5,669 bases of DNA from Wenzhouxiangella sp. GTDB lineage: Bacteria > Pseudomonadota > Gammaproteobacteria > Xanthomonadales > Wenzhouxiangellaceae. The DNA is taken from NCBI GenBank assembly GCA_018400355.1, contig JAGYMV010000056.1:1-5669 (forward strand), written 5' to 3'. Position numbers and translations under genes: made by a program. The notes beneath the pieces are model-generated. The model worked only from the letters and a program-made list of their open reading frames with translations, was not told the DNA's origin and did not search any database. This document shows positions 1 through 5,580 of the stretch, piece by piece. Every line of letters begins with the position of its first letter. Position 1 is the stretch's first letter.

Positions 1-161
1 AACGGACGGGCCAAACAACCTTGGCGGGGCGGGTGTGGTTTTGGCGAGCGTTGATTCAACCGACACCCGATCAGGCCATGCTTCGGGTGGATGTGGTGGT
101 CGATGACACAGCCGATGGAGACACCTCCATTGTGGTTCATACCGGTTTCGTGTCTTCATGA
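1..161 (+). CDS. gspI: GspI minor pseudopilin, C-terminal part (5' end outside window)
   Basis: Only the last 52 codons are present, read in the frame starting at base 3 and ending at TGA 159-161. The peptide runs RTGQTTLAGRVWFWRAL..., with a tail rich in Val and Asp (LRVDVVVDD) and ends HTGFVSS. This resembles the C-terminal beta-sheet domain of GspI (T2SSI family), where a Trp-rich strand is followed by a 'pt.d..lrrv.V.V' strand. GspI is a minor pseudopilin that nucleates the T2SS pseudopilus tip together with GspJ and GspK in the inner membrane and periplasm. The N-terminal prepilin signal and hydrophobic helix would be upstream and cannot be checked. The stop codon overlaps the gspJ start by 4 nt (ATGA), a typical translational coupling arrangement. 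The call rests partly on position immediately before gspJ, since the fragment alone is short. Confidence 0.85.
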   Translation, partial: RTGQTTLAGRVWFWRALIQPTPDQAMLRVDVVVDDTADGDTSIVVHTGFVSS

Positions 162-754
162 AGCGCCCATTTAAAAAGCGGGCTCAAGCGGGTTACACCC
201 TGATTGAAATTCTCATTGCCATTGGCATTTTTTCTGCATTGGGTTTGAGCGCCTACACGGCACTCAACGCCCTATCCAGAGCGTCAGCAGCGGCGGAACA
301 ACAAAGCCTGATGCTGGCTCAGTTACAGCAGACCATCGCCCGTTTGGATGCCGATGTCCGCGCAGTGGTGGGTCGTCCAAACTTCGATGCGGCGCCCAAT
401 GCAGCCGTGAGTGATTTTTCAGGACAAGCCACATCGTTTGGCGCGGTTCGTTCTGGCTGGGCCAACCCGTTGGGCCAACCAAGAGCCCAACTGCAACGCT
501 TTCAATGGCAGTTTCAGGGCGGCACACTGCAAAGGCTCTATTGGCCAACCCTTTACCCCACCATGCGTTCAGAGGTTCAGGTGGAATCGCTGGCGATTGA
601 TTTAGAGGGCTGGTCGATTCGGTATTTGTCTCCTAGCATGGGCTGGCAAACTCGATGGCCGTCTGCGCCTGGCGAGGCCTGGCCACAGGCGATTGAATTC
701 ACACTCGACCACACCCACTACGGCGAGATTCGTCGTTTGATTGTGCTCAACTGA
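158..754 (+). CDS. gspJ: GspJ minor pseudopilin of the type II secretion system
   Basis: The 198-residue protein is a minor pseudopilin of the T2SS pseudopilus tip (GspI-J-K). It opens with a basic leader (MKRPFKKRAQAG) followed by YTLIEILIAIGIFSALGL, a class III prepilin signal. Predicted cleavage is after Gly12, giving an N-terminal Tyr13 that would be N-methylated, with the conserved Glu at +5 (Glu17). The hydrophobic helix spans about residues 13-36. The rest is a periplasmic domain with the GspJ pattern: LARLDADVRAVV-like helix end, a W.F.GG.L.R strand, a GWSIRYLSPSMGWQTRWP segment near residues 149-166 and a final AIEFTLDH...GEIRRLIVL strand. The length is usual for the family. ATG 158 overlaps the gspI stop by 4 nt, and no good Shine-Dalgarno sequence is visible, so translation probably depends on reinitiation after gspI. 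Cleavage requires a prepilin peptidase (GspO/PilD) encoded elsewhere. Confidence 0.95.
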   Translation: MKRPFKKRAQAGYTLIEILIAIGIFSALGLSAYTALNALSRASAAAEQQSLMLAQLQQTIARLDADVRAVVGRPNFDAAPNAAVSDFSGQATSFGAVRSGWANPLGQPRAQLQRFQWQFQGGTLQRLYWPTLYPTMRSEVQVESLAIDLEGWSIRYLSPSMGWQTRWPSAPGEAWPQAIEFTLDHTHYGEIRRLIVLN

Positions 755-758
755 GACC

Positions 759-1685
759 ATGACCAAGCACGCGAGAAAAAACGGGACTTTGGGGCCACCT
801 CGCCACACCGAGCGGGGCGCGGCGATCTTGATCACATTGGTGGTGGTGGCCTTGGCCAGTGTCATTGGCCTATCAATGATTGAGCGCGCTCAAAAGAGTG
901 TGGCGCGGACCCAAGCGGTGGTGGACCAAGCAACGGTGCATCGCTTGAGTGATGGGATGGTGGTCTTGGCCAAGCAGGCCTTGTCTGATGGGCAGGCGGA
1001 CAACACGCCGCTGCCCCCTGGGGTGGACTTATCGGATTGGACGCCGCCCTATCGTGTGCCGGGTGGGGTGGTTCAAGGGCGATTGATTGATCAAAGTGGT
1101 CGTTTTAACCTCAATGCCTTGATTCATCCGGATCCCAATCAGCGCTTGCGTGCCCGCCAAGTGTTGGAACGACTGCTCATCTCTTTAAACCTCAACCAAC
1201 GTTTGGCCATAGAAATCGCCGCGTGGCTGGAGGCGCCACGCGCCCAGGGTGCCGCCAGCCGCGTGGCGCTGATGCATGTCAGTGAATTGATCGAAATGCC
1301 TGGCATGGATCGATCAAGCCAAGAGGTGTTGGCGCCTTGGGTGAGTGTCTTGCCAACACCTGAGCTGTCAGTGAATGTCAATCAAACCAGTTCAAGAGTG
1401 CTCTCTTCTTTGTTTGAGGCGCTGACTTTGACAGACGCGGAGCAGATCTTGGGCGATGCGCCCTTTGAACGAATCGAGGATCTCTGGGCACACCCTGTTT
1501 GGGCGGGGCGTGAAACCACCCCAAAAGAGCGGGCCAGCTTGGTGGTTCGGTCTCAATGGTACCTGGCCCAAACGCGGGTCAGTCTCGATCGAGAAGGCGA
1601 GGTCGTGAGCCATGATGCCTTCCAGCTGATCTCGGCAACGGGCTCGGGTTATGATTTCAGGTACGTCAGTCAGGGACAACCATAA
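759..1685 (+). CDS. gspK: GspK, large minor pseudopilin capping the T2SS pseudopilus
   Basis: The 308-residue protein has a basic leader ending RHTERG, then AAILITLVVVALASVIGLSM. Cleavage is expected after Gly20. Position +5 is Ile25 instead of Glu, which is normal for GspK, the tip subunit that does not need to pair with a preceding subunit. Family hallmarks are LIDQSGRFNLNAL (about residues 108-120), the large alpha-helical insert with VSELIEMPGMD, and SVNVNQTSSRVLSSLF, matching the GspK 'vNvNtas.evL..L' strand and helix. The acidic 'DW.D.D...GAED..Y' stretch often seen before the SEL motif appears reduced here to AAWLEAPRAQGAASRVALMHVSEL. There is no cysteine. I chose ATG 759, 4 nt after the gspJ stop; an in-frame TTG at 741 would add six residues but has no better ribosome site. 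The ATG is preceded by GAGACC, a context shared with the phosphatase start at 4137. Confidence 0.94.
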   Translation: MTKHARKNGTLGPPRHTERGAAILITLVVVALASVIGLSMIERAQKSVARTQAVVDQATVHRLSDGMVVLAKQALSDGQADNTPLPPGVDLSDWTPPYRVPGGVVQGRLIDQSGRFNLNALIHPDPNQRLRARQVLERLLISLNLNQRLAIEIAAWLEAPRAQGAASRVALMHVSELIEMPGMDRSSQEVLAPWVSVLPTPELSVNVNQTSSRVLSSLFEALTLTDAEQILGDAPFERIEDLWAHPVWAGRETTPKERASLVVRSQWYLAQTRVSLDREGEVVSHDAFQLISATGSGYDFRYVSQGQP

Positions 1686-1687
1686 GT

Positions 1688-2914
1688 TTGAATCAGCCAC
1701 TCAACCATGCACCCGCATCGACGCCGGCCGAGGTTTTGCTCGTTCATTGGGTCGGTGATGCGCCCAGTTGGGTGGCACTCGATCGGCAAGGTCAGCGGCT
1801 TCAATCGGGCTCGATGGCCTTGGACAATGCAGGCGGTGTTGCTGCAGGGGCCATGAATTGGCCCAGTGCTGAGCAGGTGATTGTCTTATTCGATGCCGCT
1901 CATGCCAGCCCGCTGACTCTGGACTTACCACCCATGCCAGCCCAGCGACAAGCCAAAGCATTGCAGTGGGCAGCCGAAGAGTTTGTTGCTGGACCCATCG
2001 AGGCAGAGCATGTGGTCGCTGGTGGGCGCGATCAAGCGGGTCAATTGTTGGCACTGACCATGGCCAGAGCGGCCATGGATGAGATCACCCAATCATTGAC
2101 CCACCTGAGCCCCGATCAATTGTTGCCCGATGCCATGTGCCTGCCGCATCAACAAGGGCAGCTGAGCCTGGCTGAACACAATGGGCGGGTGTTGTGTCGT
2201 TGGGGCCACTGGTCTTTCGGTGCTTTTAATGTGGCCACCGCCTCAATGATGTTGGACCAGTTTCAAGACCTCGATTGGGTCTGGTTTGGTCAGCAAGCAC
2301 CCAGCGCATCGCTTGGTCAGAAACTGGCAGGTCGCATCGCTCGAGTGGGCGAGGACCAACCTTTGCTAGAGATCTTGATCCCAGAAGCGCGCCGCGCGCA
2401 CATCAACATGCTCGCCGGTCCTTGGCAAGCGGATGCAGCCAAACGTTGGCGCGGTGAGTGGCGCTGGGTGGCTGGGCTGGCTTTGGCAGTATCGGTGTTG
2501 GCCACTGGTTTGGTGGCGGTGGAACAACATCTGTTGGCGCGCCAAGCAAGCACGCTCCAAGCTCAAGTCTCAGAGACTTTCCAGTCGCTGTTCCCCGGAC
2601 AGCGCGCGATGGGCCGTGAACGTGAATTGTTGGCCCGTGAAATGGCGCGTCTGCAATACGGGCAGGCCGCGGGCTTGATGGAATTGATGGGCTGGGTGGG
2701 GCCTGTCATCGCCGCGCAATCGAACCTGCGCGTGGAATCACTCAATTACCGCGCCGGTGAGTTGGAGCTTTCGGTTTCTGCGCCAGATGTGGCCGCATTG
2801 GATGCCATGGGTCAGCAGTTGCGGGGCCTCAATTTGGAGGCCAGTGTGCAGTCTGCCACGCTCTCAGGCCAAGGCGCCAGTGGCCGTGTGATGGTTCGAA
2901 GGGGCGATTCATGA
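1688..2914 (+). CDS. gspL: GspL, T2SS inner-membrane assembly platform protein
   Basis: The 408-residue bitopic protein links the cytoplasmic ATPase GspE to the inner-membrane platform and partners with GspM. Residues 1 to about 255 form the cytoplasmic part (actin-like fold in known GspL structures), beginning with the strand AEVLLVHWVG and containing LDLPPMPAQRQAKALQWAAEEF, the conserved region with an RQ.K.L...E pattern. A single membrane segment lies at about residues 260-278 (WVAGLALAVSVLATGLVAV). A juxtamembrane helix with FQSLFPGQRAM follows, matching the GspL 'f...fPg.r...' motif, then a small periplasmic ferredoxin-like domain to the end. The start is TTG 1688, two nt after the gspK stop; no ATG or GTG precedes the first conserved strand in this frame. 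AGGGA at 1672-1676 is a rather distant candidate ribosome site. The stop overlaps gspM's ATG by 4 nt. Confidence 0.93.
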   Translation: MNQPLNHAPASTPAEVLLVHWVGDAPSWVALDRQGQRLQSGSMALDNAGGVAAGAMNWPSAEQVIVLFDAAHASPLTLDLPPMPAQRQAKALQWAAEEFVAGPIEAEHVVAGGRDQAGQLLALTMARAAMDEITQSLTHLSPDQLLPDAMCLPHQQGQLSLAEHNGRVLCRWGHWSFGAFNVATASMMLDQFQDLDWVWFGQQAPSASLGQKLAGRIARVGEDQPLLEILIPEARRAHINMLAGPWQADAAKRWRGEWRWVAGLALAVSVLATGLVAVEQHLLARQASTLQAQVSETFQSLFPGQRAMGRERELLAREMARLQYGQAAGLMELMGWVGPVIAAQSNLRVESLNYRAGELELSVSAPDVAALDAMGQQLRGLNLEASVQSATLSGQGASGRVMVRRGDS

Positions 2915-3396
2915 AAGCCTGGTGGACCGCGCTTCCATTGAGGCAACAACGCTTGCTGATGGCGCTGGTATTGGTGGTTGTGGGCGTCTTATTTTTTGTG
3001 GGGATCTGGGAGCCTTTGACTCAGGCGCGTGAGGCCCGACGCGCGGAGGTCGTGTATCACCAACAGACCTTAAACGCTCTTGAAGCCGCACGATCAGACA
3101 TTGAGGCGTTGCGCGATCATCAATCGCGCATCGCAATCGATCCCAACCAGTCCCTCCTTCGCTTGGCCGATGAGAGTGCGCGTGAGGCCGGTCTGGCGGG
3201 GGCTTTGACGCGCATAGAGCCGGCGAGTGAGAACCAGGTGAATGTGTGGTTGGAAGGCGCGCGGTTCGATGAAGTGATGGCGTGGCTCAGCGCGCTCGCG
3301 GTCAGCTCGGGCATCCAAGTCGAGCAAATGTCTGCCACCCGTCAAATGGATGGTTCAGAAGTCGACGTGCGCGTGTCGTTGCTGCTTGAGCGCTAG
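2911..3396 (+). CDS. gspM: GspM, T2SS inner-membrane platform protein
   Basis: The 161-residue bitopic protein is the partner of GspL. It has the family layout: a short cytoplasmic tail with MKAWWTALPLRQQRLLM, where the 'W..L..R...L' pattern is typical, then one membrane helix at about residues 15-33 (LLMALVLVVVGVLFFVGIW), followed by EPL. A charged, likely coiled-coil stretch follows at about residues 37-70, and a periplasmic ferredoxin-like domain runs from about residue 78, ending VDVRVSLLLER. In known systems GspM stabilises GspL and helps localise it at the secretion site. Translation is well signalled: AAGGGG at 2899-2904 lies 6 nt before ATG 2911, and the start overlaps the gspL stop by 4 nt (ATGA). 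No cysteine is present. Primary sequence conservation in this family is weak, so the call combines topology, length and operon position. Confidence 0.93.
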   Translation: MKAWWTALPLRQQRLLMALVLVVVGVLFFVGIWEPLTQAREARRAEVVYHQQTLNALEAARSDIEALRDHQSRIAIDPNQSLLRLADESAREAGLAGALTRIEPASENQVNVWLEGARFDEVMAWLSALAVSSGIQVEQMSATRQMDGSEVDVRVSLLLER

Positions 3397-3399
3397 GCC

Positions 3400-4122
3400 A
3401 TGAAACGTCGCCTGATTTGGGTTTTGGTGTTGGCTGTGCCATTGGGGATCTTGGTGACCTTGCCCGCATCGTTGTTTCTCTCCACAGATGAGGGGAGTGT
3501 TCAATTCCAGCAGGTCACTGGGACGGTCTGGTCGGGAAAGGCGCAATTGAAGCTCCCCCAGCAATCCCCGTTGCCCGTTTCATGGAGATGGGGTGGTGGG
3601 CTTGGCTGGCACTGGTCTATAGAGAGTCGTGAGTTGGCGATGCGGGGTGAGTGGCGGTTGTCCAATCGCGATCGGGTAGAAAACATCACCGGTCAGATTG
3701 ATATTCAGTATCTGGATATCGCCCAATGGCTGGTCGTGATCTGGCCTGAGGGGCAATTGATGGTGGATATCTCCTATATCGAATTCGAGCCTGGGGTTTC
3801 TCTGGCTGCTTTCGGTGAGGTGGTCTGGCAACAGGCGCGTCTGGCTGGGCTGGTCAACGAGCCTTTGGGCGATCTGAGTGTTGCCTTAAGGCCCCATGAG
3901 ACGTTGGTGGGCCATACCATTGCCGATATCCAGTCAAATCGAAGCGGTGCGGTCCGCATCAGTGGGGAGCTGAGTTCCAATAGCGATCGCTATCAGGCAA
4001 CGATCCGATTGAGGCCCAGTCCAGAGCGGATGGATTTGCTGCCTTACTTATTGCCATTGGGGCGCTTTAGCGAAGGCGCGATCAAAATTGAACGGTCAGG
4101 ACAATTGGGGGTGTTTGAGTGA
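3400..4122 (+). CDS. gspN: GspN, accessory inner-membrane protein of the T2SS
   Basis: The 240-residue protein has one N-terminal membrane segment (about residues 5-27, LIWVLVLAVPLGILVTLPAS, after the basic MKRR) and a large periplasmic domain dominated by beta strands. The signature VTGTVWSGKA at residues 39-48 matches the 'v.GT.W.G.a' motif near the start of T2SSN domains. The family is usually about 250 residues, so this one is full length. GspN is not present in all T2SSs and its role is not well fixed; some systems tolerate its loss. The start ATG 3400 lies 3 nt after the gspM stop (TAG 3394-3396), with only weak purine-rich sequence upstream. It is the last recognisable gsp gene. A 14-bp perfect palindrome at 3980-3993 falls inside the coding sequence. 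No cysteine is seen. Confidence 0.9.
   Translation: MKRRLIWVLVLAVPLGILVTLPASLFLSTDEGSVQFQQVTGTVWSGKAQLKLPQQSPLPVSWRWGGGLGWHWSIESRELAMRGEWRLSNRDRVENITGQIDIQYLDIAQWLVVIWPEGQLMVDISYIEFEPGVSLAAFGEVVWQQARLAGLVNEPLGDLSVALRPHETLVGHTIADIQSNRSGAVRISGELSSNSDRYQATIRLRPSPERMDLLPYLLPLGRFSEGAIKIERSGQLGVFE
3980..3993. repeat. 14-bp perfect palindrome inside gspN
   Basis: The bases ATAGCGATCGCTAT read identically on both strands and include the octamer GCGATCGC and a GATC (Dam-type) site. They encode part of NSDRYQ in gspN. It is the longest uninterrupted palindrome I noticed, but my scan was by eye. A single copy in a coding region is most simply explained by chance and codon use, so no function is assigned. 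Confidence 0.3.
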
Positions 4123-4136
4123 GTACAACAGAGACC

Positions 4137-4901
4137 ATGAATAAGCATTGGTTGGCGGTGGCCACTGAGGCCGCTCGGGCGGCCGAATCCATCGCCATGT
4201 CTTTTTTCCAAGGGGATGTTCAGGTGGAGACCAAGGCCGATGAGAGCCCGGTCACCGAAGCCGACCGAGCGTGCGAGCGGGCCATTCGTTCCATCATCTC
4301 AGACGCTTTTCCAGATCACGCCTTGGTGGGTGAAGAATATGGGGGTGAGCTGGAGGGACGATTTGTTTGGCTCATCGATCCAATTGATGGCACCCGAAGC
4401 TTTATTCGAGGGTTGCCATTTTGGTCCATCCAAATTGCCTTGATGGTGGATGGTGAATTGGTTTTGGGTGTGTCCTCAGCGCCTGCTTTTAATGAGCGAG
4501 CGTGCGCCTTGCGGGGGCATGGGGCAACGATCAATGACAGCCCCATTGAAGTGCGCCCCGTCGATTCGCTCACCCAATCGGATGTGTCTTTTGGCAATAT
4601 CCGGTCACTGGCCCGTTCAAAGCAATGGCCTTGGGTGGGTCGGGTGATTGAGCAGGCAGCAAGAACCCGAGGCTATGGCGATTTTTATTCTTATCACCGG
4701 TTGGCTGCTGGACAGCAAGACGTGGTGATTGAAAGTGATGTCAACATTCTAGACATTGCTGCTTTGACTGTGGTGGTGCGCGAAGCCGGTGGCTCAGTGA
4801 CCGATTTACAAGGCCAGCCGATTGGTCTTAATACCACCTCAATCTTGGCGGCATGCCCCAGCTTGCATGCGACCTTGCTAAAAGACCTGCTATCCTCCTA
4901 A
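4137..4901 (+). CDS. hisN: Inositol monophosphatase-family phosphatase, HisN-like (histidinol-phosphatase type); CysQ is the alternative
   Basis: The 254-residue soluble Mg2+-dependent phosphatase has all family motifs: TKADESPVTEAD (32-43), GEE (65-67, metal ligand Glu66), WLIDPIDGT (78-86, metal ligands Asp81 and Asp84, catalytic Thr86) and the distal ligand Asp206 in LDIAAL. The specific pattern RTRGYGDFYSYHRLAAG (176-192) and AALTVVVREAGG (208-219) resembles HisN histidinol-phosphatases of the inositol monophosphatase family, which have YGDF and DLAALDIVVREAGG. CysQ (3'-phosphoadenosine 5'-phosphate phosphatase) usually has WDTAAG here. The likely reaction is therefore L-histidinol phosphate to histidinol, though substrate choice in this family is hard to read from sequence. 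The usual gene at this position in related genomes is, as I recall, cysQ. ATG 4137 is chosen; GTG 4119 overlaps the gspN stop (GTGA), has GGGGG at 4107-4111 and would add six residues, so it remains possible. Family call about 0.95, HisN subtype about 0.6. Confidence 0.82.
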   Translation: MNKHWLAVATEAARAAESIAMSFFQGDVQVETKADESPVTEADRACERAIRSIISDAFPDHALVGEEYGGELEGRFVWLIDPIDGTRSFIRGLPFWSIQIALMVDGELVLGVSSAPAFNERACALRGHGATINDSPIEVRPVDSLTQSDVSFGNIRSLARSKQWPWVGRVIEQAARTRGYGDFYSYHRLAAGQQDVVIESDVNILDIAALTVVVREAGGSVTDLQGQPIGLNTTSILAACPSLHATLLKDLLSS

Positions 4902-4903
4902 AG

Positions 4904-5473
4904 ATGACATCAAAACCCTTCAGCCGACCTTTGCCCATCATTCATGACCGACGCGAGCACCGTCCCGCGGATCTGTTTAAGGTCGAACAGTTGGACTTGG
5001 AGTTTTCCAATGGGCAGCGGCGGCAGTACGAGCGCCTGGTCTCACGTGGGATTGGTGCGGTGATTGTGGTGCCGATGGTCGATGATGAGAACGTTTTATT
5101 GATCCGCGAATATGCCTGTGGTTTTCATCGCTTTGAGCTCTGCCTACCCAAAGGCCGGCTCGAGAAAGACGAGAGCGTGTTGGATGGTGCCAACCGAGAG
5201 CTGCAAGAAGAGTGTGGCTTTGCTGCCAATCAACTCACCGAGTTGGGCCAATTGAGTTTGGCGCCAGGCTATATGAGTCATGCCACCCACGTCGTTTTGG
5301 CCAGGGATCTGTACCCATCTAGGCTTCCAGGTGATGAGCCAGAGGAGCTGGAAGTGATTCAGTGGCCCATGAATGATTTGGTGAGCCTGATCCAGCGGCC
5401 AGATTGCACCGAGGGCAGAAGCATTGCCGCGCTCTACATGGCCAGAGACTTGATCGCCCACGGCCAGATCTAG
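4904..5473 (+). CDS. nudE: NudE Nudix hydrolase (ADP-ribose/ADP-sugar, NADH-type compounds)
   Basis: The 189-residue cytoplasmic enzyme resembles E. coli NudE (about 186 residues) throughout. The N-terminal part has LFKVEQLDLEFSNGQRRQYER, close to the NudE 'lF.VE.vdLeFSNG..R.YER' block. REYACGFHRFEL precedes a complete Nudix box at residues 84-106 (Gly84, Glu90, Arg98-Glu99, Glu102-Glu103, Gly105), which binds the metal and diphosphate. Further conserved blocks are LSLAPGYMSH and ARDLYPSRLPGDEPEEL. NudE hydrolyses ADP-ribose, Ap3A and NADH-like substrates, giving AMP plus a phosphorylated product, and is regarded as a housecleaning enzyme. The start is ATG 4904, two nt after the phosphatase stop; an in-frame ATG at 4853 would add 17 residues inside the upstream gene that do not resemble NudE. 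TAAAG immediately before ATG 4904 is a poor ribosome site, so coupling to the upstream gene is likely. Confidence 0.94.
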   Translation: MTSKPFSRPLPIIHDRREHRPADLFKVEQLDLEFSNGQRRQYERLVSRGIGAVIVVPMVDDENVLLIREYACGFHRFELCLPKGRLEKDESVLDGANRELQEECGFAANQLTELGQLSLAPGYMSHATHVVLARDLYPSRLPGDEPEELEVIQWPMNDLVSLIQRPDCTEGRSIAALYMARDLIAHGQI

Positions 5474-5580
5474 ATGGGCCGACATCCTTTTGAAGTGTTG
5501 GATGTGGTTTTGAAAGGTGCTTTTTGATCACAAAATCCATTGGTGGACGCCACGGCTTGGCTTCGTTAAGCTAGTAGACT
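5474..5580 (+). promoter_or_regulatory. Intergenic gap between nudE and erpA, the only sizeable non-coding stretch
   Basis: The gap is 107 nt and probably contains the erpA promoter and leader, but no strong promoter is visible. The best candidate I find is TTGAAA (5510-5515) with CAAAAT (5531-5536) at 15-nt spacing, which is short and only four of six at the -10. TTGATCACAAA (5525-5535) contains a TGATCA palindrome but does not form a full CRP or FNR site. I see no run of T after a GC-rich stem, so no intrinsic terminator for the upstream operon is evident. Confidence 0.35.
5558..5573 (+). other. Short hairpin just upstream of erpA
   Basis: TGGCTT (5558-5563) can pair with AAGCTA (5568-5573) across a CGTT loop, forming a six-pair stem with one G-U pair, seven nt before the erpA start codon. 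There is no recognisable Shine-Dalgarno sequence between the stem and the ATG. It may be incidental, or it may affect erpA translation. Confidence 0.25.

Noticed and set aside
741..758. Upstream TTG start for gspK
   Set aside because: It would add MCSTET within the end of gspJ, with no better ribosome site. ATG 759 gives a normal prepilin leader and a 4-nt gap.
1392..1700. 102-codon open frame on the minus strand
   Set aside because: It lies opposite the well-supported gspK sequence, has no recognisable domain and no convincing start signal. It is a shadow of gspK codon use.
4853..4903. Upstream ATG for nudE
   Set aside because: The extra 17 residues lie inside the phosphatase coding sequence and do not resemble the NudE N-terminus. 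ATG 4904 gives the family length.
5144..5485. 113-codon open frame on the minus strand
   Set aside because: It is antisense to conserved NudE blocks, including the Nudix box, and its translation shows no family features.
5516..5540. Possible CRP or FNR site around TTTTTGATCACAAAA
   Set aside because: Only one half-site is recognisable. The expected partner half at the right spacing (GTGCT or AAATC) does not match either consensus.
5542..5562. Possible intrinsic terminator after nudE (GTGG-ACG-CCAC and GCCA-CGGCT-TGGC stems)
   Set aside because: The stems are only four pairs and mutually exclusive, and no T-run follows.
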